From Mugil cephalus (Eukaryota; Chordata; Actinopteri; Mugiliformes; Mugilidae), in contig NC_061770.1 of the NCBI RefSeq assembly GCF_022458985.1, forward strand, positions 2,481,001 through 2,545,000: DNA of 64,000 nt. Reading direction: 5' to 3'. Position numbers and translations under genes: made by a program. The notes beneath the pieces are model-generated. The model ran no database searches. It was not told the origin of the DNA and was given only the letters and a program-made list of their open reading frames with translations. Positions within the stretch are counted from its first letter, which is position 1, and each line of letters opens with the position of its first letter. Below, one piece after another: positions 1 through 13,701 of the stretch.

Positions 1-819
1 TGCTAGGAGATGAGTATCTAGTAAGTTTTGTTCTGTAAGTGAGAATAACTCAGTGAGTTATATGTGCCCTTAGAGCAGCTCATATATATCCATATTGTGC
101 AGTGCCAAAGTTCTGCACTACAACTACGCCACAGCTGAAGCTTAGTAGAACACTAAGAAACTTTTTTTCCACATGGCTATATGAGTTGTGAGAACAGTCG
201 TCGTGTGTGATTGTGAACACTAGGTAAAGAGTGCTTCCATTTAAGGAACAAGTGATGTCTGTCCTTCGTATATGGCTTTCTTCATACATATAAATGTATG
301 TGTATAGTAAGAGGCGTCCAAGCAGATCTCTTAAAAGGTATTAATAATTCTCACTGAGTAAGGAAGCTGCTGGTAACTGATCTGTGTCTATCTCCCCACT
401 CAGCTTCCTTAATGCACAACATAATGTTGTTTATAATGTTCAGTCCTGTTTAGTTCACAAAAGGTCAGAGGTTAGAGTAATGTAACATCAAACTTCCTTG
501 TTTTGGCAAATTTGTTCTACATTGCTTCTGTTTCTGAAGAATCTTTAAGTATCTAATGACGCATGACAAGGATCAAATAAAACACCGGAGGTTCCTCCTT
601 TTCATTTCAGTGATAACGTCCATGGTTTCATCATGTCCATGGTTTCATCACTGTGATGTGCCGCATGCACTGCTACTTCAGCAGGAAGCTTCTCAAATCG
701 AACCGCTTCAGAATCAAACGCCTGCCACACTGTCTCCGATTGGTTCATCTCAGTCTCTCGGGGCTGTACGGTTACATGTCTGTCCCACAGATAAGCGTGT
801 ATGTGCACGTGTGTGTTCG
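1..819. other. 3' flank / probable 3' UTR of PLEKHM2
   Basis: This stretch lies beyond the PLEKHM2 stop codon on the minus strand and probably carries its 3' UTR. I see no coding exon. It contains copy A of a 226-bp duplicated segment (441-666). No unambiguous AATAAA in the minus-strand sense was found, so the transcript end is not placed. Confidence 0.5.
441..666 (+). repeat. Duplicated 226-bp segment, copy A
   Basis: It starts cagtcctgtttagttcac and ends gtgatgtgccgcat, and matches 1901-2125 in direct orientation. I count about four substitutions and one single-base indel (roughly 98% identity). Flanking sequence differs at both ends, so the boundaries are sharp. Inside it, a 17-base unit beginning gtccatggtttcatca is itself repeated in tandem near 618-650. 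Confidence 0.9.
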
Positions 820-3800
820 TCAGCACCAGGGTTCACGCTGGGCTCTGCCTCGAGCCAGGCTGTCTGCTCTCTGCCAGGCGCTCTTCATCAGTTCAAGAGC
901 CTCACTGCAACGTTTCTGCACTAGCGGCTCAGACACCTCTCTGTGGGGAAGGCTGACCTGTGCACAGAGAGGACATACATGAGGCTTCAAACAGATGCAT
1001 ACACAGCACCAGTTACACTGTAGTGACTACAGTAGACTATCAGTCTACGACACCTGGAAAATGTTTTTCCATGCATTGTCCAATGCCTGCAGCAGTCGAT
1101 CTCTCTCTTCACAGCCGCTGAAATACAAAACCCACGGAGGAAGGAACTGGGTCCGATCGGACGCGAAATCCTGCAGACAAAACAGAGGGTCACAAAGTGG
1201 CTAAAGTGTGAAGGCAGCAAAAGGTCCCAAACACAACAAAACAAAACAGAGAGGGCATAAGTTGAATGCAAAGCAACATTTTTGGTATACACTCAAAAAT
1301 TCAGTATGATCGTACGACAATCGCCTTACGGCAGCTCCCTGTTTTATTTATTCCACATAAACTTTTGTCATTTGCATGGCTTTCAAACTATAGTAAGAAT
1401 ACTCATCATACACACACTTTACCCAAATTGTCTATGAGGCAACTACATCCATTTGTCATCACAATCCTGCAACATAGTAAAAGATTTAACGTGTACACAG
1501 CTTCTGTAATTTAAAAGCTGAATAAATTCGCTAGGCAAGATTCACTTTCAAATGTAATCATAGTTAAACGTAAAAGTTACGTTTTAGGCACTGGTAGTAG
1601 GGATGCTTTTTGCAAAAAAAAAAAAAGATGTGAGTCAATATATCAACCTTCATCACCTAGGCTCAGACAGAGGCAGATAAAACGTCTTAGCTGTGGAATC
1701 CAAGATAAATACTCCATCAAACACCCGTGGTGTTATTGTAAAGGAGTCACTGATATTTAACACTGAAGCTGTAGACTAAAACCAATAGATTTTTACTCCT
1801 GTTGAGCTTGAACTTTTTAGGTAATACCACAAAATCAGCAGAAACATCTCAAGGTGCTTATAGTCCATGGGCCAGAGCCCAAAATTTCACTATTCGGTAT
1901 CAGTCCTGTTTAGTTCACAAAAGTCAGAGGTTAGAGTAATGTAACATCAAACTTCCTAGATTTGGCAAATTTGTTCTACATTGCTTCTGTTTCTGAAGAA
2001 TCTTTAAGTATCTAATGACGCATAACAAGGATCAAATAAAACACCGGAGGTTCCTCCTTTTCATTTCAGTGATAACGTCCATGGTTTCATCATGTCCATG
2101 GTTTCATCACTGTGATGTGCTGCATTAAGTGAATCCAACACTTTCAGATGAGTCTCTAACTATAAATGTACCAGATGGCACATTAACATTAACAGACACT
2201 GTAATGCATGTACACTCACTTGCCAGTTTATAAGGTACACCACAACACTCCTCCACTACATCATCCTTCTTACTGTTATGATGTTATAATGTCCATAAAG
2301 GTAGAAATAATAATTGTGCATAATAATTTTAGTGGATGTACTTTGTGGTGCTGTAAATCTGTATTGAATTACACACTAAAGTGCTCTCTCAGTTCTTTTA
2401 ACTAATGTTAAATACCATACCCTGTGAAACAATGTGCACGACTGCTGTATTAGAAGGGATTTATTTCTAGTGTACCTAATGAACTGACTAGGGAGCGTAT
2501 TAAAAAAGCAATCATTCAGTCTTATGATAACTTTTTTGTAGTGTCTTTTTATTTAAACCAACCTGCCACTTAACACCAAATCTACGCCACGCTAGGTGGC
2601 CATTTGTTACAGCAGCTCCGTATGTCCAGCTGTGTTTTTTCGTCTTTTTGTGTATGTCCATGGACTAGTGTAACGTTTCTGTCTACTGAGTGTCATCATG
2701 TTTTTGGTCTGCATCTCCCGGCCAATGGGAGATGTATGAACACATACATTTATATTATTGTTATTGTTGTGATATAGCTTTTTTATATATTTCTTTGATA
2801 TTTTTTCTACTGTTTGTGATACTGAATCTTGAATGTCTGCTGCTGCAAACAACAAGAATTTCTAAAGGCATATCTAATCTTATCTTATACTGGTTAGCAA
2901 ATACCCAACTCTGATTGGGAAAAAAATATAAACCTATACAGAGAAAATGAGACCAGAAAGCCACTCACAATAACACAGTACTCCTTGTCGGCTTCCAGAC
3001 TGACAGTGGTAACATCACAGATATCAGCGCTGCCCAGTGAACGGAAGAAGCTCGTCTGACAGTCCTGATGGCAGGTTAACAGCTTTTTGTCTGTCACCAC
3101 CAGACAACATGGGATACATGGAGTTGGGGCCACACCCTGAGGGATGACCTGCAGAAGATGTGGCTGGAGTTTATCATGTGCCTAATGAACAGGACACGTG
3201 ACAGACCTCATTATCCCTCCATTTATCTGTAATAATGTAATCTAAAGTTGAGATACAAGTCTCTCCTTACCCCTTTAGAGACAGACTGGCAGAGCAGCTG
3301 CATCCAGTCAGCCATGTCCTCCTCATTGTTGGCACAGAGCACCAGTGGGGGGCGCTCTGTCAGGATGACTTGGAAGGCGTGTGGACGCTCTGTGCTGTTA
3401 GAGCGACGGCAGCCTCCACAGTGCTCTCCTCTGTGGAGACATGAAGAGGCGCAGAATGTCCATCAGCAAACATTAGTGTCTTTCCACTGCTTTTGAACAG
3501 TTAAAGGTTCAATTTGTCAACTGTCTCCAGTATCATCATTGGGCCTGAAGCTTACCCCATGGTGACTGACAGCAGAGGTGTCACGTCTGTTCTCTCTGCA
3601 TACAGGTACAGAATGCCTTTGCTGTATGAAAATACAATAGATATTTATATTTATATATAACTGAATGAAAGATACATGAATAAGTTTATTAACCTGGAAG
3701 TTAGATCAATTTCCACACCTACAAAGAGGAAGGCTGTTCAGACCTGGCATTAAATCCTGATCTGGGTTATCCAATCGCAAGTGACAGCTTTAGGTGCATG

Positions 3801-6800
3801 TGTTCAGTCCAGAACAGAAAACTTGGGGTCGTTCACACCTGGATTCTATGCTGGCTACTGGTGACTGGAAAGTCTAGATAGCAACTCAGATCTGAACAAA
3901 TGCATACAATTTATCTGAGAGCTATGGAGTTAAATTAGTTTACGACAAAATCAACTTGGTTCAAGGACTATCCAATACTATGCCAAGGTACTTTTTCCCT
4001 CTGTATCTGTTGAAACACATCCCATAATGAAATCAAAATGCCATCTCATATTTAGATAAGAATTATGTATGATTACATTAGAGTAGATCAGACAGATTTA
4101 CACAATTCTTATCACAATATGAGTCTTCTGAGGCCATTTTGATTTCATTATATTATATCTTCATAATACATTTGAATATACGAGTGATCTTAAATCTTGG
4201 AATCAGTTCCATGATAGTTTGAAACCATTGTGATTCAGATAGGGCTCTATTTAACTACCAGCAGGGCACGCTAGACTCCAGAGACATTATAAAGAATATC
4301 TTACTGCCCTAGTTTAAAAATATGATGGACAATTCTCAGAAACACAAAGAGAGGACGTGATGTGTTGTCATAGCAGATGATGAAGGGATGGAAAGGCCAA
4401 AGCAAATATTTCTTCGTATATATTTGCCATATTATTAGCCTAATAGCATGATTGCCTAAGTCATATTTGAATGTTTTCAGAAAACAAGAAAAAAACACAC
4501 ATGCACATTGGTATTTTTAATGATATTGTAACAGTATGCTATTAGGCTAACAATATGCCACTATAGCTGCAAAAGGAAAGTGAGTAGTGGTAAATGTCAT
4601 CTATACACGACACTTAAAAATACCACATGTCAGTCTACATATAATAAATTTTATTACGGGAAGTGGCGTGCAAGCTGGACAAACACACAATGTCAAAGGT
4701 CTTGTCCATACCTGAGAACGAGGTAGCAGCTCTTCCACAGCTCTTTACCCAGATATGTGGTTCCAGTCCGGTACTGCAGAGTTCCTTCCTTTGTGCTGGA
4801 AAGTAGTCCAGAGCTTGGTGGACCATCTTGGGGAGACAAAGTGACGTCCATCGGATCCTCCCAATGAACCAAGGAATAGAGTTGAATAGACACTTGAGAT
4901 ACCTAAAGAAACAGACGGGCACTGCTGTTAACCACTGCTTTCAAAGTGTGCTAAAAAATATGAGTGTCACAGCATGGACTCTCCGATCATGTCAGGGCTG
5001 CTAAACTCTGTCAAAGTAAAGCAGGGGTTACACAATGCAATTCCATACACATTCTTGTCAGACTAGAAAACAGGTACCAATAGGTACACAATATTTTAAG
5101 TAGCTTGCAAACGCCACACATTTAATAGAACTGCTAACAATTTTACAAAGCATAGTGGAGCTTCCTATCTCTCATGCATAGCATAAATTACGGTGGAAAC
5201 AGCCTGAACATGAAATAAAAATCAATCCATTTATAATAAATTTGTGAATGTGACTAAAGGTTAGTTAATGTTCTCTCTGTGATTAAAAGCTACAACTTAT
5301 ATTATATTATATTATATTATATTATATTATATTATATTATATTATATTATATTTGATTGCTTTACCTCACAGTGAGACTCCTGGGAGACAAACTTGGTTA
5401 GAGCCAGTTTCTCCATGGTGGCATCAGTCAGAACAGATGGATAGGGAGGCTCGCGACAACCTTTCACCATGGACGACTTCAGAACAGAAAGGAACCACCT
5501 ACAAGAAAGAAGGAAAATGAATTGGAGGTCAAGGGACAGGGATACAAATAAAAGGTTAACCAAGAGTTTGAGCTTCTTTAACAACTCGTGGCTGAGACCT
5601 CAGCTCCCATCATGTAAGAACACAAATGTAAACATGAAGTAAGACTTTGGGCCTGTTCAGACCTGGCATTAAGACTCAATCAAGGGAATCTGATCACAAG
5701 TGATTAGCTTTAGGTACGTGTGCTCACATCTGGCATTAACATGTTTCTCCAAATGCATCTCCAGCCAACTCTCTAGATCTAAACTCAGTTTTGTGCTCTG
5801 TATGCAAATAAACAGCAACATCTTCTGGGGCGCAGTAGAATATTTTAACAGCTGATGTCTCTATTGGTTCTCTACTGCTGCTCCAGAACCAAGAACAACA
5901 TTGTTTTATGTTGCTGATACAAGAGCATCCCCAGCACTCACAAAGTTAGAGAGGCATCAGCTGTGTCCAACAGAAATTTTCGTCGTCTGTTGGTGCAAAC
6001 CACCGTCAGTGTCTGCTGGTCAAGGCCCACCTTAAGGAAAGAACCAAACTTTATTAAAATAACAAACTTGGCCACATCATGTTTAAGTCTGCAGAGTCAA
6101 GGATTCATCGTGTATGATTTGTAAATAATTTGAGATAGATAATGTAAAGGTCAATGTAGTCAGTAGAATGAAAAGGTTGACAATGGTGAAGTAGTTAATA
6201 ACTGCACAACTCTATTCAAAAACTTGAACAGATCATTTATGTCACTGTAAGACAACAAAAAATTAAAAGCCACATCTACATAGAGAACTGAGAGAGATTG
6301 TGATGACTTACAGAAATATAATCCAGTTCATTATAAGAAACAGCATCTTCTACTGTGTAAGGCTTCTCTGCAGCACCTGTGGAGGGAAACAAAGGAACAG
6401 CAAAGACACACAGTGAACATCTGTTAACGTACTTTCTGCCTTCCTGGAACATGGCATAGATCCTAAGTGACTAATGTAGCACAGTTACAGTGACAAACAT
6501 TCAAATCTGCAGAGATGTTTCAGATATGAATATTAACAGGTCAGGTGGACAGTTTCCACAGTAAATCAGATAAATATTACCCATATTTAAGAAATCACTG
6601 TTTAAACATATATTGTGACATCCTATACAAAACCCATTTACCAACCCAATCAGATTGTGCAGGGTAGAGATTTACCTTTTCTAAGCAGGTAGATGTAACA
6701 GTCAGTCAACAGCAGATAAAGGGGCTGTAGGTCCCCTTCCATATGACCTGTACTCATCCTCACCATCTGAAAACATGAACATAAATTGTTGGAAGCCGCA

Positions 6801-9800
6801 ATTTATCTCCAAATGTTCTGTTCCCTAACTATTGATTTTTGGCAACTGGAGAGCAGAATGTACCACAGCCTTGTGAGACTAAATACGCATTTTGTAATAG
6901 TAATCTGATCCTCGTATTAGAAGTGTTTTGGATTTTTGGATGCGTCAAAAAGAGAAAAAGTTAAAATATATATATGAAAAATAAAACAATCCAGAGAAAA
7001 AAATTAGGAAAAAAAACACGTATCTACAACCTGAAAAAAAATTAAAGGCAATTGAAAAACTGAAAGCCTTACAACATTTCCACTGAGCAACAGTCTGCAA
7101 ACCACTTCTCCAATGTCATAACAAAGTGTTAGTTAAGAAAACCAAAAGTGCCTCCCTCTGGATAGATGACTGACAGACTCCCACTAGAAGGCCATAACTT
7201 TTAATTAAATAAACGCACACATTAACACTGTGACTGACACAGAAATTCTCTGTATTCACCTTGAAGAGCTGCTCCTCATTCTCTCTGAACACGTGAATCA
7301 TAAGGAGAAGCAAGTGATTGTTGTCCACCCTGAATGATGAAGAACGTTAGACATGCATTAAATGACATTACAATACCAAACTAGTGATTTATGTTACAGC
7401 TTCTTACTTAAACTCTGCAGGATGAGAGGTTTCAGACGGACTTAGATTCTGTTCCTGTAGTTGTGGTCGTGATTCCTCAGCAGTGAATGTATTTTTGTGT
7501 ATTTCCTCTCCTTGTACATCTTCCACCTCTTCCTTCATGTTAGACTCCTGTCCTGTTGCCGCTTTTGCCTTTGTTTCATCTTCAAAGCCACCTGAAAGAG
7601 TTTGTAACTGGCTATGCTCTGTAGAGTCATAGTGGCCACCACCCGTTGTAGCAGAGTCTGGACTGTTGGGGGTAAAGCAGCATAAGTCTGCAGGCACAGC
7701 AGAGGCCTGCAGGGAGTCTGGGCTCTTGGCCATAGAGGAGCCAGACGTCGCCCCTGGTGCTGGGTCAGGTGGCTTTCCCCCTGAGTCCTCTCGAAAGGGC
7801 TGCTGAACAGGAGGCTCAGGGCTCAGATCATAGGCTTTCTCGATTTTCTCTTCCTCGTCCTCTGGGCGCTCCCAGATGTCCTCCCTGTCCAGAGCCCCGT
7901 TGAGACGGTCCATGACGTCACGAAGAGGCTGTCCCACACTGTCCATGGATGTGTCTGTCATCTCTGGAAGCCGAAGGAGGCCTTCTGCTCCATTCTCACT
8001 TCTTTCCTCCACAACCTGTGATCCAACCCTGCTTCTTGTCAACTGTCCTTCAACATCCAGCTCCACTACACTTCCGTTCACAGAATCAGCATCCTCTGGA
8101 ACCAGCACGGTGTAGTCCATTTCCATGTGCTCCGAGGAGATGGAGTTATGGATGCTGCTGCTGGAATCTGTGGAGCCCTTTCCACGTCTCTTCTTGGCTG
8201 GTTTCTTTCGCCTTGCCATCCTGAAGGAACAGATATGTTAGTTGTTATTACATTCAGACAGAGAGTGATCCTATATGTGAGAGACTGAAGCTGTAGCTCC
8301 TGCACCTGATGACTTCAAGCTCATTGCTGTTGAATTCTATGTCCTCTCCAGTGGTTTCGGTATTGTGGCGGCTGGCCACGTGAACTGGCGTGACGTCCGC
8401 TGAGGTGTTGGTGTCCGAGTCCTCGTTGAAGGGGTTGTGTCTGAATGTGGGGCTGTGAGGAGAGATGTGAGCCGCGACCTTCCCTTTCACAGTGCCAGAA
8501 AGGACTAAAGTGTCGCTGATGACCGTCTGGGGATCTGATCCACTGGACCGTGGGCAGCTGGCTTGGTCGGTCAGCTCACCCTCTACCATGAAAAGTCACA
8601 CCAAGACACTGAGTTAATGCAAGATCAGCAGTTACAAATGTTTCAGCATTTACTGTATATTTGAAGAAATACAGACGTTTTTGCTTTTTGTCTTGTCGGT
8701 AAAGTGGCAAAGATAGAAAACACAAAATTAAGTAGTAAGTTAGGGAAGAGTTGTTTCTATATATAAATATTTTCTGGATGTATGTTCATCATTAAAAAGT
8801 TGACCAACAAAACTACTTCACAAAAACTGTACGTATTTCTTCATCAGCAAAGCACAATAAATGTTAGGGACTGCAGTGTAGTATTGTAGTATTTTGTAGG
8901 GTCAAAGAGGCTCACAAAGAACAAGTAAGACATCAAGGAGGTATGCAGGCAGCAGGTGTCCCTGAAGAGGCACAGGCCTAGGTGTAGCATTACTACTATG
9001 GCTTCCAGAGATGGTCCATGTACAACTAATACTTCCATCAAAAACAAAGACGAATCTGAAATTTTGTATTTACTGAGAATCATCATGAGTAAACTGACCA
9101 GTTTAATCAGTTAAACCTACGGTTTGTTTATTAGCAACATTCAGCTCTTCCTACCTAGAACCTAAAATAGTTTCGACCTGATGCAAAAAAATAGAATGGA
9201 ACCAACCAATTTACATGACTACCTCCATTTATCTTAAACCTAATAATGAATTAACCCAGGAAAGTAATTTAAGTGAACCAAATTTAGACCATGAAATGAA
9301 TTGTGGAGGATGAGAAAACAGAGGTGTACTATACTGCAAAGATTATTGTGAAATAAATCCCTCCATGACCTTCGGGAAATACTGACTGTTACCTCATACT
9401 TGGTTGGTTTAGCTGAACCTAGGCCATTGCCACACATCACACCGGAAGAGAAGACATTACAAAAAAACAACACACCAAACAGACAGACACACATTGTACT
9501 GTAGACGGACTGCGCGGAGAGTGAGAGCCAGTTACTTCAGGCATTTATGTTGCTGTGGTAAATAACAAGGCAGAGTAAGCATTAGGGTCTTTCCCCAGAT
9601 GAGTAACACATGCAGAACATGACAGATAACAGACAACCCCTCCAACACCGAATTCCTGGATCCAGACTTACCGCTCCACTTAATGTATATGATGGTTTAC
9701 TTGTTTGCCAGTTTAATCCACAAATGTACCATAAACAGAGTTTGTACACTATCATATTTTTACTGCAAAAGGAAATACCAAACTGTGGCAAAAAAGGTGT

Positions 9801-12800
9801 CACTTCAGGTTTCATGAGTATCTTTACGGGAGGTAGCTTTTCTCACTGTTAGAATAGGTATTTAAATAATGTACATTAAATAGATGTTTTTACTGAAGAC
9901 AAAACAACAGTCACAAAAATGGCAGGAGTCACAAAACTTCAAAAATCCCCCCGAAGAAGAACCAGTTTTATCCGTTTCCTATTGATCAAACTCGTGTCTT
10001 CAGCTACAGTATTTAGCCATAAAAGCTAGCAATTTACACTGGTTAAAAGTACCCTGCATGCATCAAGCACAAACTGTGGGATGGCCATGCCAGATAGGAG
10101 GGAGGAAAGAAAGGAGGGATGGAAAGGCAGGAAGGGAGGGTTGACCAATGTCCCACCTTCCCAGTCTGCACTTGGCAATGACTGCAACACAGGGAAGATG
10201 TCACCAAAATCATAATCTAAAAAAAGGAGGGATAACATTCGGCATTAGAAAGAGAAGGAGTGGAGACAAGAGATTGAGTCAATGACACAGTAACACAACA
10301 TGATATATGGAATACAAATCAACAGAATCAATGAGGGGAAAAATAGATGAGTATGAACTAAAACAGGAGAACTGACTCAGTACTTTGTGGGGAGTGATGA
10401 GAGAAGCACTGACTGCAGTCAGCCCAGTGATCACATACTCGAATCATCTGCCTCTGCATGCCAAGTCATCCGTCTGATAAAATGTATTCTAGTATGTGTG
10501 AGACACCAAGGTCTGCAAGGATCAGTCTAACTTGTACTAGAATGTGCCATTAGCAGCAGGCCCTGACCTCACACCAAACTAAATAATAATGGCTGCTACC
10601 TGTATGTCACAGCAGCACAGTGGGTGGGATACCAAGTGTCTAACACCACAGTATAGTATGTCAGGATACATTAAAGGGAAAACATTTACTAGTCAACAAA
10701 TACAATAAATAAGAAGAATTTAAAAATAACAGTAAAGATCCAAATGATTGTTAAATCACGTAGTCAAGTGACACGAGGAGACAAATAGGGAATGAGCAGT
10801 GGATTACATGGCTACCAAAAGTAAATAAATAAATCAATGAACCTTACCTTCAGAGGAGGGAGCTATGGCGCTGTCATCCCACTCCAAGTTGGTGGAGGTG
10901 AGGGAGGTGAAGGAGTGCAGGGACAGGCTGTCTGAGCTGGGCAGCCGTTCCTCAAAGTCCAGCACATTCTGGGGTTTGTAGTATTCTGGCATGTAGGGGG
11001 CCACGTCTAGGTAGGGCACATCCTGAACCACCAGGATCCAACAACAACATTTCAGACACACTATTAACATTTACGAGGTGAATTGCTGTTGATGATGTAA
11101 TAAAGCATATGCTAACCAGCTCCAGGTCAAAGCAAATGAACTCCAGGCCAGACACCAGTGTGAGAAAGAGCGTGAGGTGGTCGTGACTGCAGACCAGCGC
11201 ATTCCTAACAGCGAACAAAATCGGGTTGACTTCATCACACAGTTATTTATAACACTAACACGTGAAATACAAATGGAACTACACATTATATCAATACATG
11301 CCCAAGCTTAAAAACAGTGACAAGTTTTCAGTGAACTGACTGCATCTTATAAGATCAATAAAGTCGTTCTGATTGTGATAACTTACTTGAAATAATACTT
11401 CTGCAACAATCCTTGATTCTCCTGGAAGAGGCGCAGATAGCTCTCTAAAGAGCTCTCACTCAGGGCCAGGTATAACCATGCACGACCTACAAACAACAGA
11501 GAAGAGTTCTTTCCTGCATATAACCCTTTGAATATTGAATGAGGCTTTATTCTCCAAGAGCTCTACGCATGAGAGAGATGTCTCACTTCGACCAAGATTG
11601 GTTGCAATGTGCTGAAGCTCATCTATCTGACGAACAGCCTCTCGTCTGGTAAAGTGAAGGACAAGGACCCAGTAGCCTGAAGAGATGTCCTGCAGCCTGC
11701 AACGCAGAAAACAAATAATATCACATGCATGAGACCCTCCGCACCTCTTCCACCTGCCCGACAGAGTAAATGATTACTATTCCTCCTGAACCAAACGTCC
11801 ACAAAGAGTTTCTCTGCTTGTGTCAGTCACAAAAAATAAACAGTATAAAACTGAAAAAGAACAAACTATAAATCATGTTATGACAAAGGTGTGAAACTGT
11901 GACTCTCTCGTGTCTCAGCTTCTGTTTCACACTTCTCTGATTAAGCCTATACACTCTCTTCCATTTTCTGTCACCCCAAGAGCACAGATTGCGCTGTCTT
12001 TCTGATGCTGTCTGCGGTTTGACACATTCATAGGCACAGATGTAATGTAGGAAATACACTCAGCAAAGAATGAGGTGAGTTACATTTAAACCCCACTGGA
12101 CACAAATAAAATGTTGAAACCTCCTAATTATAGCAAGAATTTTTGCAAGATAAATTGAATCAAATCAGATTACGATTTGCATTATGTGTCTTTCCACTTT
12201 TTGCAGTGTGAAATTGGCTTCCAGTTAACTCTTACCCATACAGCAGAGCATGGTCAAGGTGTTCGCAGAGGCGCTGCAGGACCCGGTCGTGGTTTCGTAT
12301 AGCTGGAGTTTCATCCTCACAGGCCGCAAAGTAACTCTGCAACTGTAGAGAGTTTGTCTGTTTGTTAATCTGTTCAATTGCTCTTGGTGAATGTAGATTC
12401 AAGCTCTTACAACAGATGTATAAATAAACCAAGTGCCTTTGGTGTTATTATCTGGAACCATTGGTAGCTGTTATTACATTGCTTTTACCTTTTATAAGAG
12501 CATAATGAACTTAAAATGGATGAGTAATTATGAGGTCAAAATGTTACATGTTATGATCAAGGACTAGGGATGTGCAGAAGGACAATGTTCTTGACCCACA
12601 ATGAAGTCAATCACCCGAACAAAATATTTGGCCCACAATTTAAGACCAGATTCAAAGTAAGAAATAAAAATAAATAAATAAATGACGCTGGTTACAATCC
12701 GGGTCTAACAGAGCATCAGCTGAATGCTGATAATGTCTGTGGAAACATATCTACTTACGACATAAAATCCCTTCATTGTATCTTCAAAATAACACTTTTA

Positions 12801-13701
12801 ATGACACACGCATGTAAACTACACCAACGATGTTAGATGCAGACAGCTCTACATAAGGGCACTACATATATCATTGAACTGGCCTCTTGAAGTTCATCTC
12901 CATGTATATTACTGAAATGCATGAACGTGTATATGATGTCAACCATAAAGGGAAAATGTGCATCCCGTGACCATCTCCACATGACCGACTAATGTTTGTC
13001 TGAGGTAAACACAGTACACGTTCTTGAAAGCTTAAGACACAACACTAGAGGAGCGCGTTCACAACCTCTGTAATGTCACACACATAGAGAAGGAGATTTC
13101 AGGAGTAATCACGTGAGCACAGACAGAAAATAGGACAGAGGCGAAGGAGAGTGCCCATGTAAAATAAAAACTCTAAAGTGACTGTGCAAACACGCAGAGA
13201 GGAGGAGGAGGAAGAAGAGGAAGATGTAATGCTGTCTTTCAGGTTATGTGAAAGAATAGTTTCACAACCCTAGGCATAACCTGAGACAACAGTGTAAAAT
13301 AACTGATAAAAGGAAAATTAGAAGCTTTGATCAACTGGCTAGATGTGTAGCTGCAATGTGTCTGATGTTTGATCGCAGGTGTGTGTTTACGGCACATACC
13401 GCAGTGAGCAAACGGGGCAGAGTCACTGTTGTTTACCTCTGTTAAAAACAACCAACCGCATCGTAACAGCTGAAAGCTGCATGAGTAAAACACGAAGGTG
13501 AATTGTGTATATTTGTTCACAGCAGTGACGGGAGGCCCCCGTGAAAGTTGTCGTCTTCAGCAGACAAAAAAGACATAACATCAGCTCTAATGATTCAATT
13601 GTTTGTGTGGCAATATTTAAGAGTGAAGACCGAGAGCTCACCTTCTTGACAGACAGAGAGATGTTTTCCAATATGCGATCCTTCACTTTGAGTTGATCCA
13701 T
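820..13701 (-). CDS. plekhm2: PLEKHM2 (SKIP): lysosomal Arl8 effector and kinesin-1 adaptor
   Basis: Recruits kinesin-1 to lysosomes via Arl8 and moves them outward (family knowledge). Twenty exons, all phases closing, 1029 aa against about 1019 in human: 13642-13701, 12236-12342, 11587-11696, 11387-11486, 11117-11204, 10848-11022, 10157-10216, 8306-8582, 7408-8220, 7260-7329, 6676-6766, 6312-6376, 5942-6030, 5366-5498, 4712-4902, 3556-3621, 3271-3430, 2969-3148, 1054-1170, 820-957. Start ATG gives MDQLKVKDRILENISLSVKK. A RUN domain spans about residues 36-158. Two W-acidic kinesin-light-chain motifs are present, LEWDD (201-205) and ADWEEG (230-235, across exons 7/8). A basic patch RRKKPAKKRRGKG opens exon 9, and a PH domain lies near 783-884. 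The protein ends with REPWC, as in human. The ATG inside exon 9 (near 8218) is internal, not a start. Confidence 0.96.
1171..2968. other. PLEKHM2 intron 18 with no other gene
   Basis: This 1.8-kb intron holds duplicated copy B (1901-2125) and otherwise AT-rich sequence. A stretch near 2210-2245 resembles ends of common fish DNA-element repeats. No exon was seen in either strand. Confidence 0.6.
1901..2125 (+). repeat. Duplicated 226-bp segment, copy B (intronic)
   Basis: Direct copy of 441-666, separated from it by about 1.2 kb that contains the two final PLEKHM2 exons. It lies in the intron between exons 18 and 19. Copy B lacks one G in the aaaaggtc stretch and ends gtgctgcat. No target-site duplication could be defined. 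Confidence 0.9.
3731..3910 (+). repeat. Interspersed repeat, family not identified
   Basis: Contains ggctgttcagacctggcatt followed by sequence about 'atccaatcgcaagtgacagctttaggt', spaced as in the repeat at 5648-5800. Two copies in the introns of one gene indicate a dispersed element, probably a small non-autonomous DNA transposon. Boundaries are approximate. Confidence 0.6.
5297..5353 (+). repeat. Pentanucleotide microsatellite (ATTAT)n
   Basis: About eleven uninterrupted units of a five-base TTATA/ATTAT repeat in the PLEKHM2 intron, ending only about a dozen bases from the splice donor of exon 14 (5366). Confidence 0.97.
5648..5800 (+). repeat. Second copy of the 3731-3910 repeat
   Basis: Begins gcctgttcagacctggcatt and shares the 'cacaagtgattagctttaggtacgtgtg' arrangement with the first copy, diverged by many substitutions. 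It is intronic and on the same strand. Boundaries are approximate. Confidence 0.6.
8583..10156. other. PLEKHM2 intron 7, nothing recognised
   Basis: A 1.6-kb intron between exons 7 and 8. No exon-like segment with paired splice sites and no known repeat was recognised. Open frames here are short and have no resemblance to known proteins. Confidence 0.5.
12343..13641. other. PLEKHM2 intron 1, nothing recognised
   Basis: A 1.3-kb first intron. I see AT-rich unique sequence and a short purine-rich gga run near 13201-13225. No second gene or clear repeat family was recognised. Confidence 0.5.

Noticed and set aside
556-982. Plus-strand frames of 109-122 codons at the left edge
   Set aside because: They are opposite the PLEKHM2 last exon and its 3' UTR and include the duplicated segment. 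No protein family is recognisable.
7876-8224. Plus-strand open frames opposite PLEKHM2 exon 9
   Set aside because: They are antisense shadows of a long coding exon and have no independent evidence.
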